Below, piece after piece: positions 1 to 15,000 of a stretch of 64,000 nt of DNA. Source of the DNA: Orbaceae bacterium lpD04 (GTDB lineage Bacteria; Pseudomonadota; Gammaproteobacteria; Enterobacterales; Orbaceae); contig CP133967.1 in assembly GCA_036251935.1 (NCBI GenBank), positions 2,551,488-2,615,487 on the forward strand. The letters run 5' to 3'. The position numbers and the translations under genes were made by a program. How positions within the stretch are numbered: the stretch's first letter is position 1; each line of letters opens with the position of its first letter. Under the pieces are notes generated by a model. That model was not told where the DNA came from and ran no database searches. It saw nothing but the letters and a program-made list of their open reading frames with translations.

Positions 1-3000
1 ACCATAAGAGAAATAGTAATCAATAAATGGACTCAAAGGATCATCCCCATCAAAAAACCATGAAGCATAAATACCAAATGTATTTCCATTAACACTACCA
101 CTACTATCAGAGCTTGTATTACGGTTTTCGGAAGATGATTTAGCATAAGTCGTCCCGGTCATAGCACCGAGCACTAGAGCGCTTTCATTGTTATAAAAAG
201 TATGATCAATACCAATTACAGAGGAGAATTCGTTGTAATGGTATCGAATTTGCCCACCACCAGCCTCACCCCTAGAACGACCAGCAGTATTAATCATCCA
301 AACAGAATTTAAATGTTCGCCATCATTTTTAGCAATTCGATCCATCGACCTTAGCCCACCAGCCCCCCCAGCCAAAGCTCCCGATGGTTTAGAACCAAAA
401 CTTGGTAGTAATGACTTGCTAACCGCATCCATATTAGCAATATAGTCACCAAAATCTGGACGAATATCATTATTCGAAGTTAAATACCAATTTTGATCAG
501 AATTATTACGATTTAATACATACTCGTAGGCACCTTTGGTAACCACATTATCAAGTTTAAACGCGCCAATATCCGATGAACCATTATCAATTAATTTAAT
601 GCCGTCAACTGTTGTTTGAGCGCCACTAATAGAACCAATATCATTAATATGAATCGAAGTATTGCCGCCGGCATGTCCACTAATAATAAGGTGATCTAAT
701 TGACTATTGTTATTATCACCAAGATCAGTATTGATATTAATTACAGCATTATTATATCCTGTATAATTACCATTAATTGTCAAAGTGTTACCGATAATAT
801 TACCACTGCTAATGTTCACCGTATTATAGTTATCAACATCATTATTAATAACGAAGCTTACAGGTGTAGTTGTAAGTCTAGTCACCGTTGAATCGGCTAT
901 AACATTAATATTGCCATAGTTAATCACTTTACCACTAATGATCCCCGATCCGCTTAACGTCGCTCCCTGAGCTATCGTGACATTAGCCGCATTCGAACCA
1001 CCTAATGTAGTACCTTGATTAATCCATAAGCCGCCTTGATTGACATCCGTCTTACCCGTATAGGCTTCAGTCTGATCTATTGTTAAAACACCCGTTCCAT
1101 TTTTAATAAAATCACCACTACCAGTGATACTATTTAACATCTTTTGAGATTGAGCTAAATTAAATAACAGACTTCCATCATTATCAATTAGTGCACTACC
1201 TAGTTGATTAACATCATTTATGGTTAAGCTTGCAATGTTTGACACATTAATATTACCAGTAAAACTCGTGTTATTAGCACTTAAGCTAGTATTAGCATTT
1301 ATATTGACAGATCCTGTTCCTGTTAAAACATTGGCTAATGAATTACTATTATTGATATTTAAATTTCCGCTAATATCAATGGCACCAAATCCTAATGTAC
1401 CTGCATCACTTAAACTAATCGATGAACCAGAATTTATTGATGTTGATGCCGTTAAATTATTATTAGCATTGCTAACTGTCAAGTGACCACCATTAACAAT
1501 TATGCGACCACTGCCACTTAATGAACCTGATGAACTACCACCATTAGTGATAGTTAATTCCCCTCCCGACAACGCAAGACTGCCACTATTAACTAGCTGA
1601 CCGACGCTTTGCTCATGACCACTTAAATCGGCGCTTGCAGTGCTATTAATATTAAGTGTGGCAGTTTGACCAAATGCATTATCTGAGCCAGCAATTACCT
1701 TTCCACTACTAACTGTCGTTGCCCCGGTATAACTATTAAAACTATTTTCTAACGTCATCCCCGCTGCATCACTATTAAGCATTAAACTTCCTGTACCGCT
1801 CACCTTTGCCGTTAAGGTTTTATTGGTCGCATTCGTAGTATCTAACGTTAATGTTTGTCCTGATTGTAAAGCTAATCCCGTTAATTGATAGCTGACACCA
1901 AGACCATTGTTTTTCACTAAACTATAATCATACGTCGCCTCGGCTACCGTATTCCCATTTTCAATGATACTGTGTAATGTTAAATCACTTAGCACATTGC
2001 CATGGGTATCTTGTAAAGTAATTTGGTTGATATTTAAACTATCGCTATTTTGTGCCGTGACTAACTGATTTACCTCGCCATGACTTTGATCGAGTAAGTT
2101 GTCCGCTTGGCTTATACTACTAGGCGGAATATTATTTTTATTGATCTGTACAATACTAGCAGCGGATGTTGATAATTTATTAGTGTTTACCGAGCCATCA
2201 CCATTGAAAACAATAACTCCGCCATTTAGCGTTAAATTACTGATATCTTGCTCACTTGTACCTACCGTCGTTTTACTGCCACTAGATAAACTCAAGGTCG
2301 CATCTGTTAGGGCGGTGGTATTATCGCCCGATAACGTAAAGACGGTATCACTTAAATTAACGGTTCCGGCAAAGGCGCTACCCGCACTACTGCCAAAGTT
2401 AAATGCAGCATCACCGCTGCTCACGTTAATTTGACCCTGACCTGATAACCCGTTATTTAAGGTGTATGCACCGCTACTGGTAATATTCAAACTGTCTGTC
2501 GTACTATCAATATCGATGGTCGCGGCCGTATTGAGTTGGCTATCACTACTCACCGTTAAAGCGGAGCCATCTTTAAGCGTTATTGCCCCACTTAAGCTAC
2601 TTGCCTTACTATTACTCGCCGATAATGTTAACTGACTATTTGATAATGTTAAGTTACCGCTTCCTGTTAAACTATTGGCAAGCTCGGTGGCTGTGGCACC
2701 ATTATAATCCGATAACACCAGTGTGCTGCCGGCACTGATAGCGACATCACTTGTCCCTATGTTATCCGTGCTTGACACGGTTAAAGTGCTATTACCTGCA
2801 AGCGCATAATCGCCAGTAAAGCCACTATTGTTACCCCTTAAGCTCATATCCGCACTATTATTAATATTTACCGTGCCGCTTGTGCCACTAAGTTGGTTAC
2901 TAATAACCCCACTCACACCATTAAAATTAAGCACTGATGTGCTATCTTGTAAATCAACGGTTGCGGTAGTTGCTCCTAAATTATTAATGCTTGCCACGCT

Positions 3001-6000
3001 TAATGAGCCATTATGCTCAATACTATGTTGACCCGTAAAATAGCTATTATCACCAGTTAGATTAACTGTTGCATGACTATAAATAATGCCAGAACCACTC
3101 AGATTGTTGGCGATTGCGTTATTCACATTAAGGTTTAGTTGCCCTAAAATATCTACATTCCCAAGGCCAAGGGTACCGGCTCCCGATAAACTAACCGATG
3201 CCTCTGTTTCTATATTAGTTGTTGCTGATAAATTTTCATTAGCGCTCGTTATCGATAAATCACCGCCGGTGATGTTAAGTGTACCGCTACCACTCAATAG
3301 TCCACTTGAAGTACCACCATGAATTATATTTAACTCAGCACCTGATAACTCAAGCTCACCAGTATTAGCTAAAACCCCAATCGTTTGTATTTTGCTATTG
3401 AAATCGATACTTGCTCCAGAATTGATATTTAATGTTGACGTGTCTCCAAATGCATTATCTGAGCCAGCAATTACCTTTCCGCTACTAACTGTCGTTGCCC
3501 CTGTATAACTGTTTGCGCTATTATCTAACGTCATCCCCGACGCATCACTATTAAGCATTAAACTTCCGGAACCGCTTACCTTTGCCGTTAAGGTTTTATT
3601 GGTCGCACTGCTAGTATTTAGCGTTAACGTCTCACCTGACTGTAAATCTAACCCCGTTAATTGATAGCTGACACCAAGACCATTATTTTTCACTAAGCTA
3701 TAATCATATGTCGCCTCGGCTACCGTATTACCGTCTTCAACGATATTGCGTAGCGTCGAATCGCTGATGACAATGCCATTGGTATCTTGTAAAGTAATTT
3801 GGTTAATATTTAGACTGTCGCTATTTTGCGCCGTGACTAATTGACTTACCTCGCCAAGGCTTTGATCGAGTAAATTATCGGCTTGGCTTATACTGTTAGA
3901 AGGAATATTATCTTTATTGATTTGTACAATACTATTAGCGGATGTTGCTAATTTATTAGTACTTACCGTGCCATCACCATTGAAAACAATAACTCCGCCA
4001 TTTAACGTTAAATTACTGATATCTTGCTCACTTGTACCTACCGCCGTTTTACTGCCACTAGATAAACTCAAGGTCGCATCGGTTAGGGCGGTGGTATTAT
4101 TCCCCGATAATGTAAAGACGGTATCACTTAAATCAACGATTCCGGCAAAGGCGCTACCCGCACTACTGCCAAAGTTAAATGCAGCGTCACCGCTGCTCAC
4201 GTTAATTTGACCCTGACCTGATAACCCATTATTTAAGGTGTAGGCACCGCTACTGCTAATATTCAAACTGTCTGTCGTACTATCAATATCGATGGTCGCA
4301 GCCGTATTGAGTTGGCTATCACGACTCACCGTTAAAGCGGAGCCATCTTTAAGCGTTATTGCCCCACTTAAGCTACTTGCCTTACTATTACTCGCCGATA
4401 ATGTTAACTGACTATTTGATAATGTTAAGTTACCGCTTCCTGTTAAACTATTGGCAAGCTCGGTGGCTGTGGCACCATTATAATCCGATAACACCAGTGT
4501 GCTGCCGGCACTGATAGCGACATCACTTGTCCCTATGTTATCCGTGCTTGACACGGTTAAAGTGCTATTACCTGCAAGCGCATAATCGCCAGTAAAGCCA
4601 CTATTGTTACCAATTAAACTCATATCAGCATTATTATTAATATTTACCGTGCCCTCGGCTCCTGTAAATGTGTGGGCAATGTTACCAATCACACCATTAA
4701 AATTAAGTGTAGACGCACTATCTTCAAGATCGACAACAACACTATCTGAGCCTAAATTTTGTGCACTACTAACAGTTAACGTACTATTATGTTTAATTTT
4801 ATGCTGGCCCGTAAAAGAACTATTATCGCCAGTTAGGTTCATGGCTGCATTACTAATAATTGTCCCAGAACCAGCAATATTATGAATTACATCATTATCT
4901 GAATTAAAATTAAGTTGCCCTAAAAGGGCGACATCGCCACTGCCCAGCGTGCCATTACCCGATAAGCTAACCGAGGCATTGCTGCCTATATTCGTAACGG
5001 CGGATAAGCCTGCATTTGCCGTCGTTATCGCTAAATCACCGCCCGTGATATTAAGTGTACCGCTACCACTTAACGTACCTGATGAGCTACCACCATTCGT
5101 TACCGTTAATGCCCCGCCGGATAGCGCAAGGCTGCCGCTGTTGGCGAGCTGACCCACTGTTTGCTTATAACCATTGATATCTGCGCTCGTAGAGGCACTA
5201 ATATTTAGTGCGGAGGTCTGACCAAATGCATTATCTGAGCCCGCAATCACCTTGCCACTGCTAACGGTTGTTGCGCCAGTATAACTGTTTGCGCTATTGG
5301 TTAGTGTAAGCCCGGTCGTATCACTCTTTAAGCTTAAACTACCCACGCCACTAACTTGCGCCGTTAGCGTTTTATTGCTTGCACTGCTAGTGTCTAACGT
5401 TAACGTTTGCCCTGATTGTAAGTCTAAGCCTGTTAATTGATAGCTGACACCAAGTCCACTATTTTTCACTAAACTATAATCATACGTTGCCTCGGCTACC
5501 GTATTCCCATCTTCAACGACACTGTGTAGTGTTGAATCGCTTAGCTCATTACCATCGGTATCTTGTAACGTGATTTGATTTACATCTAAATCATCACTGT
5601 TTTGTGCAGTGATTAGCTGACTTGTCTCTCCATGATTTTGATCGAGTAAATTCTGTGCCCCACTTGCGCTATTAGAGGGAATATTATCTTTATTGATCTG
5701 TACAATACTATCAGCGGATGTTGCTAATTTATTGGTACTGACAGTACCATCACCATTGAAAACAATGACTCCGCCATTTAGCGTTAAATTACTGATATCT
5801 TGCTCACTTGTACCTACCGTCGTTTTACTGCCACTAGATAAACGTAGTGTCGCATCCGTTAGGGCAGTGGTATTATTCCCCGATAATGTAAAGACGGTAT
5901 CACTTAAATCAACGGTTCCGGCAAAGGCGCTACCCGCACCACTGCCAAAGTTAAATGCAGCGTCACCGCTGCTCACATTAATTTGACCCTGACCTGATAA

Positions 6001-9000
6001 CCCATTATTTAAGGTGTAGGCACCACTACTGGTAATATTCAAACTGTCTGTCGTACTATCAATATCGATGGTCGCAGCCGTATTAAGTTGGCTATCACTA
6101 CTCACCGTTAAAGCGGAGCCATCTTTAAGCGTTATTGCCCCACTTAAGCTACTTGCCTTACTATTACTCGCCGATAATGTTAACTGAGTATTTGATAATG
6201 TTAAGTTACCACTACCCGTTAACTTATTGCCAAGCTCACTGGCTGTCGAGGCGGTGCTATTATAATCTGATAACACCAGTGTGCTACCGGCGCCGATAGC
6301 GACATCACTTGTTCCTATGTTATTCGTGCTTGACACGGTTAAAGTGCTATCACCCGCCAGCGCATAATTACCCGTAAAGCCACTATTATTACCCCTTAAG
6401 CTCATATCCGCACTATTATTAATATTTACCGTGCCGCTTGTGCCGCTAAGTTGGTTACTAATAACCCCACTCACACCATTAAAATTAAGCACTGATGTGC
6501 TATCTTGTAAATCAACGGTTGCGGTAGTTGCCCCTAAATTATTAATGCTTGCCACACTTAATGAGCCATTACTGCCAATATTATGTTGTCCCGTAAAGCC
6601 GCTATTATTACCGGTTAAAACGATGGCAGCATTATTATTAAGCGTCCCGCTGCCACTTAAATTGTTCCCCAGTGTATTAGCTACCGCTAGGTTCAATGCA
6701 CCTAACAGCGTCACATCACCACTGCCCAGCGTGCCACTGCCCGATAAGCTAACCGAGGCACTGCTGCCTATACTTGTAACGGCAGACAGCCCTGCATTTG
6801 CTGTGGTTACCGCTAAATCACCGCCCGTGATATTAAGTGTACCGCTGCCACTTAATGTACCTGATGAGCTACCACCATTCGTTACCGTTAATACCCCGCC
6901 CGTTAGCGCAAGGCTGCCGCTGTTGGCGAGCTGACCCACTGTTTGCTTATAACCATTGATATCTGCGCTCGTAGAGGCACTAATATTTAGTGCGGAGGTC
7001 TGACCAAATGCATTATCTGAGCCCGCAATCAGCTTGCCACTGCTAACAGTCGTTGCACCGGTATAACTGTTTGCGCTATTGGTTAGTGTAAGCCCGGTCG
7101 TATCACTCGTTAAGCTTAAATTACCCGCGCCACTAACTTGCGCCGTTAGCGTTTTATTGCTCGCACTGCTAGTGTCTAACGTTAACGTTTGCCCTGACTG
7201 CAATGCCAATTGCCTTAAACCATAATTGACCTTTAACCCACTGTCATTCAGTACACTGTAATTATAACTTCCTTTGGCAACCACTGAGCTGCCTTGCGTA
7301 ATATCTATTGTATAATTACTATCAAACGTATCACCCGCCAGATCTTGCAACGTGATTTTACTGACATCAACGCCGCTACTCTCTGTTGCATAAACCAGTG
7401 TTTTTACGCTGCCTTGATTCTGATCTAATAAGTTTTCGCTATCAACCGCCATCACATCAACTTGTACCGTGGTGTTATTACTGCTGGTTGCAAGCGTATC
7501 AGTTGTGATGGTATTACCGGTGCCAAAGATAATCGTCCCACCGTTTAGCGTTAAGTTACCTACCGCTTGCCGGCTACCATTGACGGTTGTTTTACTGCCA
7601 CTTGATAAACTTAGTGTCGCATCTGTTAGGGCGGTGGTATTATCACCCGATAACGTAAAGACGGTATCACTTAAATCAACGGTTCCGGCAAAGGCGCTAC
7701 CCGCACCACTGCCAAAGTTAAATGCAGCGTCACCGCTGCTCACATTAATTTGACCCTGACCTGATAACCCGTTATTTAAGGTGTACGCACCGCTACTGGT
7801 AATATTCAAACTGTCTGTCGTACTATCAATATCGATGGTCGCAGCCGTATTAAGTTGGCTATCACTACTCACCGTTAAAGCGGAGCCATCTTTAAGCGTT
7901 ATTGCCCCACTTAAGCTACTTGCCTTACTATTACTCGCCGATAATGTTAACTGAGTATTTGATAATGTTAAGTTACCACTACCCGTTAACTTATTGCCAA
8001 GCTCACTGGCTGTCGAGGCGGTGCTATTATAATCTGATAACACCAGTGTGCTACCGGCGCCGATAGCGACATCACTTGTTCCTATGTTATTCGTGCTTGA
8101 CACGGTTAAAGTGCTATCACCCGCCAGCGCATAATTACCCGTAAAGCCACTATTATTACCCCTTAAGCTCATATCCGCACTATTATTAATATTTACCGTG
8201 CCGCTTGTGCCGCTAAGTTGGTTACTAATAACCCCACTCACACCATTAAAATTAAGCACTGATGTGCTATCTTGTAAATCAACGGTTGCGGTAGTTGCCC
8301 CTAAATTATTAATACTTGCCACACTTAATGAGCCATTACTGCCAATATTATGTTGTCCCGTAAAGCCGCTGTTATTACCGGTTAAAACGATGGCAGCATT
8401 ATTATTAAGCATCCCGCTGCCACTTAAATTGTTCCCCAGTGTATTAGCTACCGCTAGGTTCAATGCACCTAACAGCGCCACATCACCACTGCCCAGCGTA
8501 CCACTGCCCGATAAGCTAACCGAGGCACTGCTGCCTATACTTGTAACGGCAGACAGCCCTGAATTTGCTGTGGTTACCGCTAAATCACCGCCCGTGATAT
8601 TAAGTGTACCGCTGCCACTTAATGTACCTGATGAGCTACCACCATTCGTTACCGTTAATGCCCCGCCCGTTAGCGCAAGGCTGCCGCTGTTGACGAGCTG
8701 GCCCACTGTTTGCTTATAACCATTGATATCTGCGCTCGTAGAGGCACTAATATTTAGTGCGGAGGTCTGACCAAATGCATTATCTGAGCCCGCAATCAGC
8801 TTGCCACTGCTAACAGTCGTTGCACCGGTATAACTGTTTGCGCTATTATCTAATATTATTCCCGCAGCATCGCTATTAAGCATCAAATTACCCACACCGC
8901 TAACTTGCGCCGTTAGCGTTTTATTGCTCGCACTGCTAGTGTCTAACGTTAACGTTTGCCCTGACTGCAATGCCAATTGCCTTAAACCATAATTGACCTT

Positions 9001-12000
9001 TAACCCACTGTCATTCAGTACACTGTAATTATAACTTCCTTTGGCAACCACTGAGCTGCCTTGCGTAATATCTATTGTATAATTACTATCAAACGTATCA
9101 CCCGCCAGATCTTGCAACGTGATTTTACTGACATCAACGCCGCTACTCTCTGTTGCATAAACCAGTGTTTTTACGCTGCCTTGATTCTGATCTAATAAGT
9201 TTTCGCTATCAACCGCCATCACATCAACTTGTACCGTGGTGTTATTACTGCTGGTTGCAAGCGTATCAGTTGTGATGGTATTACCGGTGCCAAAGATAAT
9301 CGTCCCACCGTTTAGCGTTAAGTTACCTACCGCTTGCCGGCTACCATTGACGGTTGTTTTACTGCCACTTGATAAACTTAGTGTCGCATCTGTTAGGGCG
9401 GTGGTATTATCACCCGATAACGTAAAGACGGTATCACTTAAATCAACGGTTCCGGCAAAGGCGCTACCCGCACCACTGCCAAAGTTAAATGCAGCGTCAC
9501 CGCTGCTCACATTAATTTGACCCTGACCTGATAACCCGTTATTTAAGGTGTACGCACCGCTACTGGTAATATTCAAACTGTCTGTCGTACTATCAATATC
9601 GATGGTCGCAGCCGTATTAAGTTGGCTATCACTACTCACCGTTAAAGCGGAGCCATCTTTAAGCGTTATTGCCCCACTTAAGCTACTTGCCTTACTATTA
9701 CTCGCCGATAATGTTAACTGAGTATTTGATAATGTTAAGTTACCACTACCCGTTAACTTATTGCCAAGCTCACTGGCTGTCGAGGCGGTGCTATTATAAT
9801 CTGATAACACCAGTGTGCTACCGGCGCCGATAGCGACATCACTTGTTCCTATGTTATTCGTGCTTGACACGGTTAAAGTGCTATCACCCGCCAGCGCATA
9901 ATTACCCGTAAAGCCACTATTATTACCCCTTAAGCTCATATCCGCACTATTATTAATATTTACCGTGCCGCTTGTGCCGCTAAGTTGGTTACTAATAACC
10001 CCACTCACACCATTAAAATTAAGCACTGATGTGCTATCTTGTAAATCAACGGTTGCGGTAGTTGCCCCTAAATTATTAATGCTTGCCACACTTAATGAGC
10101 CATTACTGCCAATATTATGTTGTCCCGTAAAGCCGCTATTATTACCGGTTAAAACGATGGCAGCATTATTATTAAGCGTCCCGCTGCCACTTAAATTGTT
10201 CCCCAGTGTATTAGCTACCGCTAGGTTCAATGCACCTAACAGCGTCACATCACCACTGCCCAGCGTACCACTGCCCGATAAGCTAACCGAGGCACTGCTG
10301 CCTATACTTGTAACGGCAGACAGCCCTGCATTTGCTGTGGTTACCGCTAAATCACCGCCCGTGATATTAAGTGTGCCGCTGCCACTTAATGTACCTGATG
10401 AGCTACCACCATTCGTTACCGTTAATGCCCCGCCCGTTAGCGCAAGGCTGCCGCTGTTGACGAGCTGGCCCACTGTTTGCTTATAACCATTGATATCTGC
10501 GCTCGTAGAGGCACTAATATTTAGTGCGGAGGTCTGACCAAATGCATTATCTGAGCCCGCAATCACCTTGCCACTGCTAACGGTTGTTGCGCCAGTATAA
10601 CTGTTTGCGCTATTGGTTAGTGTAAGCCCGGTCGTATCACTCGTTAAGCTTAAATTACCCGCGCCACTAACTTGCGCCGTTAGCGTTTTATTGCTCGCAC
10701 TGCTAGTGTCTAACGTTAACGTTTGCCCTGACTGCAATGCCAATTGCCTTAAACCATAATTGACCTTTAACCCACTGTCATTCAGTACACTGTAATTATA
10801 ACTTCCTTTGGCAACCACTGAGCTGCCTTGCGTAATATCTATTGTATAATTACTATCAAACGTATCACCCGCCAGATCTTGCAACGTGATTTTACTGACA
10901 TCAACGCCGCTACTCTCTGTTGCATAAACCAGTGTTTTTACGCTGCCTTGATTCTGATCTAATAAGTTTTCGCTATCAACCGCCATCACATCAACTTGTA
11001 CCGTGGTGTTATTACTGCTGGTTGCAAGCGTATCAGTTGTGATGGTATTACCGGTGCCAAAGATAATCGTCCCACCGTTTAGCGTTAAGTTACCTACCGC
11101 TTGCCGGCTACCATTGACGGTTGTTTTACTGCCACTTGATAAACTTAGTGTCGCATCTGTTAGGGCGGTGGTATTATCACCCGATAACGTAAAGACAGTA
11201 TCACTTAAATCAACGGTTCCGGCAAAGGCGCTACCCGCACCACTGCCAAAGTTAAATGCAGCGTCACCGCTGCTCACGTTAATTTGACCCTGACCTGATA
11301 ACCCGTTATTTAAGGTGTAGGCACCACTACTGGTAATATTCAAACTGTCTGTCGTACTATCAATATCGATGGTCGCAGCCGTATTAAGTTGGCTATCACT
11401 ACTCACCGTTAAAGCGGAGCCATCTTTAAGCGTTATTGCCCCACTTAAGCTACTTGCCTTACTATTACTCGCCGATAATGTTAACTGAGTATTTGATAAT
11501 GTTAAGTTACCACTACCCGTTAACTTATTGCCAAGCTCACTGGCTGTCGAGGCGGTGCTATTATAATCTGATAACACCAGTGTGCTACCGGCGCCGATAG
11601 CGACATCACTTGTTCCTATGTTATTCGTGCTTGACACGGTTAAAGTGCTATCACCCGCCAGCGCATAATTACCCGTAAAGCCACTATTATTACCCCTTAA
11701 GCTCATATCCGCACTATTATTAATATTTACCGTGCCGCTTGTGCCGCTAAGTTGGTTACTAATAACCCCACTCACACCATTAAAATTAAGCACTGATGTG
11801 CTATCTTGTAAATCAACGGTTGCGGTAGTTGCCCCTAAATTATTAATGCTTGCCACACTTAATGAGCCATTACTGCCAATATTATGTTGTCCCGTAAAGC
11901 CGCTATTATTACCGGTTAAAACGATGGCAGCATTATTATTAAGCGTCCCGCTGCCACTTAAATTGTTCCCCAGTGTATTAGCTACCGCTAGGTTCAATGC

Positions 12001-15000
12001 ACCTAACAGCGTCACATCACCACTGCCCAGCGTGCCACTGCCCGATAAGCTAACCGAGGCACTGCTGCCTATACTTGTAACGGCAGACAGCCCTGCATTT
12101 GCTGTGGTTACCGCTAAATCACCGCCCGTGATATTAAGTGTACCGCTGCCACTTAATGTACCTGATGAGCTACCACCATTCGTTACCGTTAATACCCCGC
12201 CCGTTAGCGCAAGGCTGCCGCTGTTGGCGAGCTGACCCACTGTTTGCTTATAACCATTGATATCTGCGCTCGTAGAGGCACTAATATTTAGTGCGGAGGT
12301 CTGACCAAATGCATTATCTGAGCCCGCAATCAGCTTGCCACTGCTAACAGTCGTTGCACCGGTATAACTGTTTGCGCTATTATCTAATATTATTCCCGCA
12401 GCATCGCTATTAAGCATCAAATTACCCACACCGCTAACTTGCGCCGTTAGCGTTTTATTGCTCGCACTGCTTGTATCTAGCGTTAACGTTTTTCCTGACT
12501 GTAAATCTAATCCTATTAATTGATAGCTAACACCAAGACCATTAGCTTTCACTAAGCTATAATCATATGTCGCCTCGGCTACCGTATTGCCATCCTCAAT
12601 GATACTGTGTAGCGTTGAATTGCTAAGCACATTACCATTGGTATCTTGTAAAGTTAGTAGGTTTACATCTAAACTATCGCTATTTTGAGCAATGATTAGC
12701 TGATCTATCTCACCATGGCTTTGATCAATTAAGTTACCAGCTTGGCTTACACTACTAGGCGGAATATTATCTTTATTGATCTGTAAAATACTACTCGCTA
12801 ATGTCGATAATTTATTGGTACTTACAGTATTATTACCATTAAAAATAATGACCCCGCCATCTAGCGTTAAATTACCAATATCTTGCTCACTCGCACCTAC
12901 CGTCGTTTTACTACCGCTTGATAAACTCAATGTTGCATTCGTTAAAGCGGTGGTATTATCGCCTGATAATGTAAAGATTGTATCACTTAAGCCAACGGTT
13001 CCGGTGAAGGCATCCCCCACACTACTACCAAAATTAAAGGCTACGTTATCACTATTCACGTTAATTTGCCCTTGACCTGATAGCGCATTATTTAGTGAGG
13101 TTTGACTTACGTTCAATACACCATCTATTTGTGCTTTAGCAGTGCCTAGTTGAGTATTATTGGAGGTTGTTACCGTTGATGCAGATGCAATATTCCATAA
13201 ACCTGAAAAGCTAGAATTATCATTAATTAATGTTACATTTGCGCCATTGGTAAAATTAACATCACCTGCTCCGGCTAATACAACTCCAACAGTATCATTA
13301 TAAGTACTAGTAAAAGATAGGGAGGATGCTTCATCTATATTTACCTTACCTGAAGCTAAATTATTTTTATTTAATAATGAGAAAGATGAACTAGTTAAGT
13401 TTATATTTGTAAAGTTTTTTAGTTCGGTTAAATTATTTGAGGTAAGAATTGAATCAATAAAATTAAGTGAATTATTTGTACCACTTCCAGCATTTAAGGT
13501 ACCAATGGAATTAATCGAACTAGACTCCATACCCGTTAAATTAAATGTATTAGTACCACTACCTGTTGTAACGCTTGCTACTTCGACGCTATTACCAATA
13601 TTGACGATATTATTTCCATTACCTAGAGTAATCGCCCCGGTTGTCGTTGAATTATTATTTAAATTTAAAGTATTATTACCATTTCCGGCCGTGATACCGC
13701 CATCTAATAAATTATTGTTTGAAATAATATTTTTAACGTTACCATTATTAAAAACAATATTACCCGTAATTGAACTATTATTAACAAGAGTACGAGCATT
13801 ACTACCGTTAATTTTAATCGCCGTCGCATCTAGGGCTTTAATAATAATATTATCTGTGACGGTAATTACATCACTAGACAATCCTCCGGCAATTAAAATA
13901 GCGGTACCCGTGCCTGTTGTTCCCTCATTACCGCTACTATCAGTTACATTGATGGTTAAATAGCTATTTTTTATTGCGGATAAATTAGTATTTAAATTTA
14001 AGCCGAGTCCATCACCTGTAACTGTAATGATGTTATTTTGATTATCATCATTTTGTGCAAAAACGATATTGTTTAAATTAGCCTCATTAAAAGCCGTTCG
14101 ATCAACTACATTAACATTAACACCTTTTAATGTTACTGCTGAATCTCCATTACTAATTGCTTGCCCAGTCGAGCCACTAGCAAGATTAATGGTTGTTCCA
14201 GTGATAACGTGTGAGTTGATTGTACTGCTATTTTGAAAATTAAGCCCCGTAGCAGAGCCTGTTAAATTAAAAATGCCACCCGTAATATTTAAATTAACAT
14301 TACCACTAGCACTGTTGGAACCGATAATAATACCATTACCGCTACTTGCATTAATAATACCCTCTTGAGCATCATTTGGTTCTTTTGTTAAATCAACTAT
14401 CATATTATTACCTGAAGTTGAATTTAGCACTAAACCTGCTGTAGTTGTATTAATGTTTGCAACATTTTTAACAAAAACCTCACCCGAACCATTATGAGTA
14501 ATATTCATACCAGTCGCCGCAGTAATATTGGTTGCAGAACGAATATAAATACCACTATTATTTTTAGTCGTTGTTAAAACATCTAGATTATTATTTAAAT
14601 ATTCGCTTTTAGCGACATTAATACCAATTCCTGAAACATTAAAATTAGATCCCGAAGCTAAATTAAAAACCACATCATCGGCATTATACTCGCCATTATT
14701 AACGATACTATTAGAATAAAGACTACTCGAAAGACGGTAATTACTTCCCCCGATATTAGTAAGCCCATTACCCGCTAGCTGAGCACCATTAACACCAGCA
14801 ACAATTATTTGCGCGCCAGAACCAAATACGCCACTATTTTTATCATAACTACCTATTTTTATACCAACGTTATTACCCGTTGCATCACCAAATACATTTT
14901 GTTGGCTCCATAACTTAAATATAGCACCGTCTTCAAATACATACGAATAGCCATAACCATGAGATCCACTTGACCCATCACCAGAGGTAAAGTTAGTTTT

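Larger units (their letters stand above)
1190..13069 (-). repeat. Array of 6 full + 1 partial ~1.77-kb in-frame repeats inside the autotransporter
   Basis: The same block recurs with boundaries (just after the conserved coding of VNINSGQGQ-like residues) at 2435, 4211, 5987, 7754, 9521, 11288 and 13070. Unit lengths are 1776, 1776, 1767, 1767, 1767 and 1782 bp, all multiples of three, so copy number can change without breaking the frame. A seventh, more diverged partial copy runs from 2434 down to about 1190. Each unit encodes about 589-594 residues containing several PATR beta-helix motifs. Confidence 0.93.

Noticed and set aside
1190-13069. CRISPR array or tandem satellite
   Set aside because: The repeat period is about 1.77 kb, in frame with the coding sequence, without short repeats and unique spacers.
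700-13963. Plus-strand open frames of up to 173 codons that repeat every ~1.77 kb (for example 6431-6934, 8198-8719, 9965-10486)
   Set aside because: They all lie in one frame opposite the autotransporter codons, encode Leu/Pro/Val-rich low-complexity peptides, and arise because that gene's codon use leaves the antisense frame open. No ribosome sites or family resemblance.
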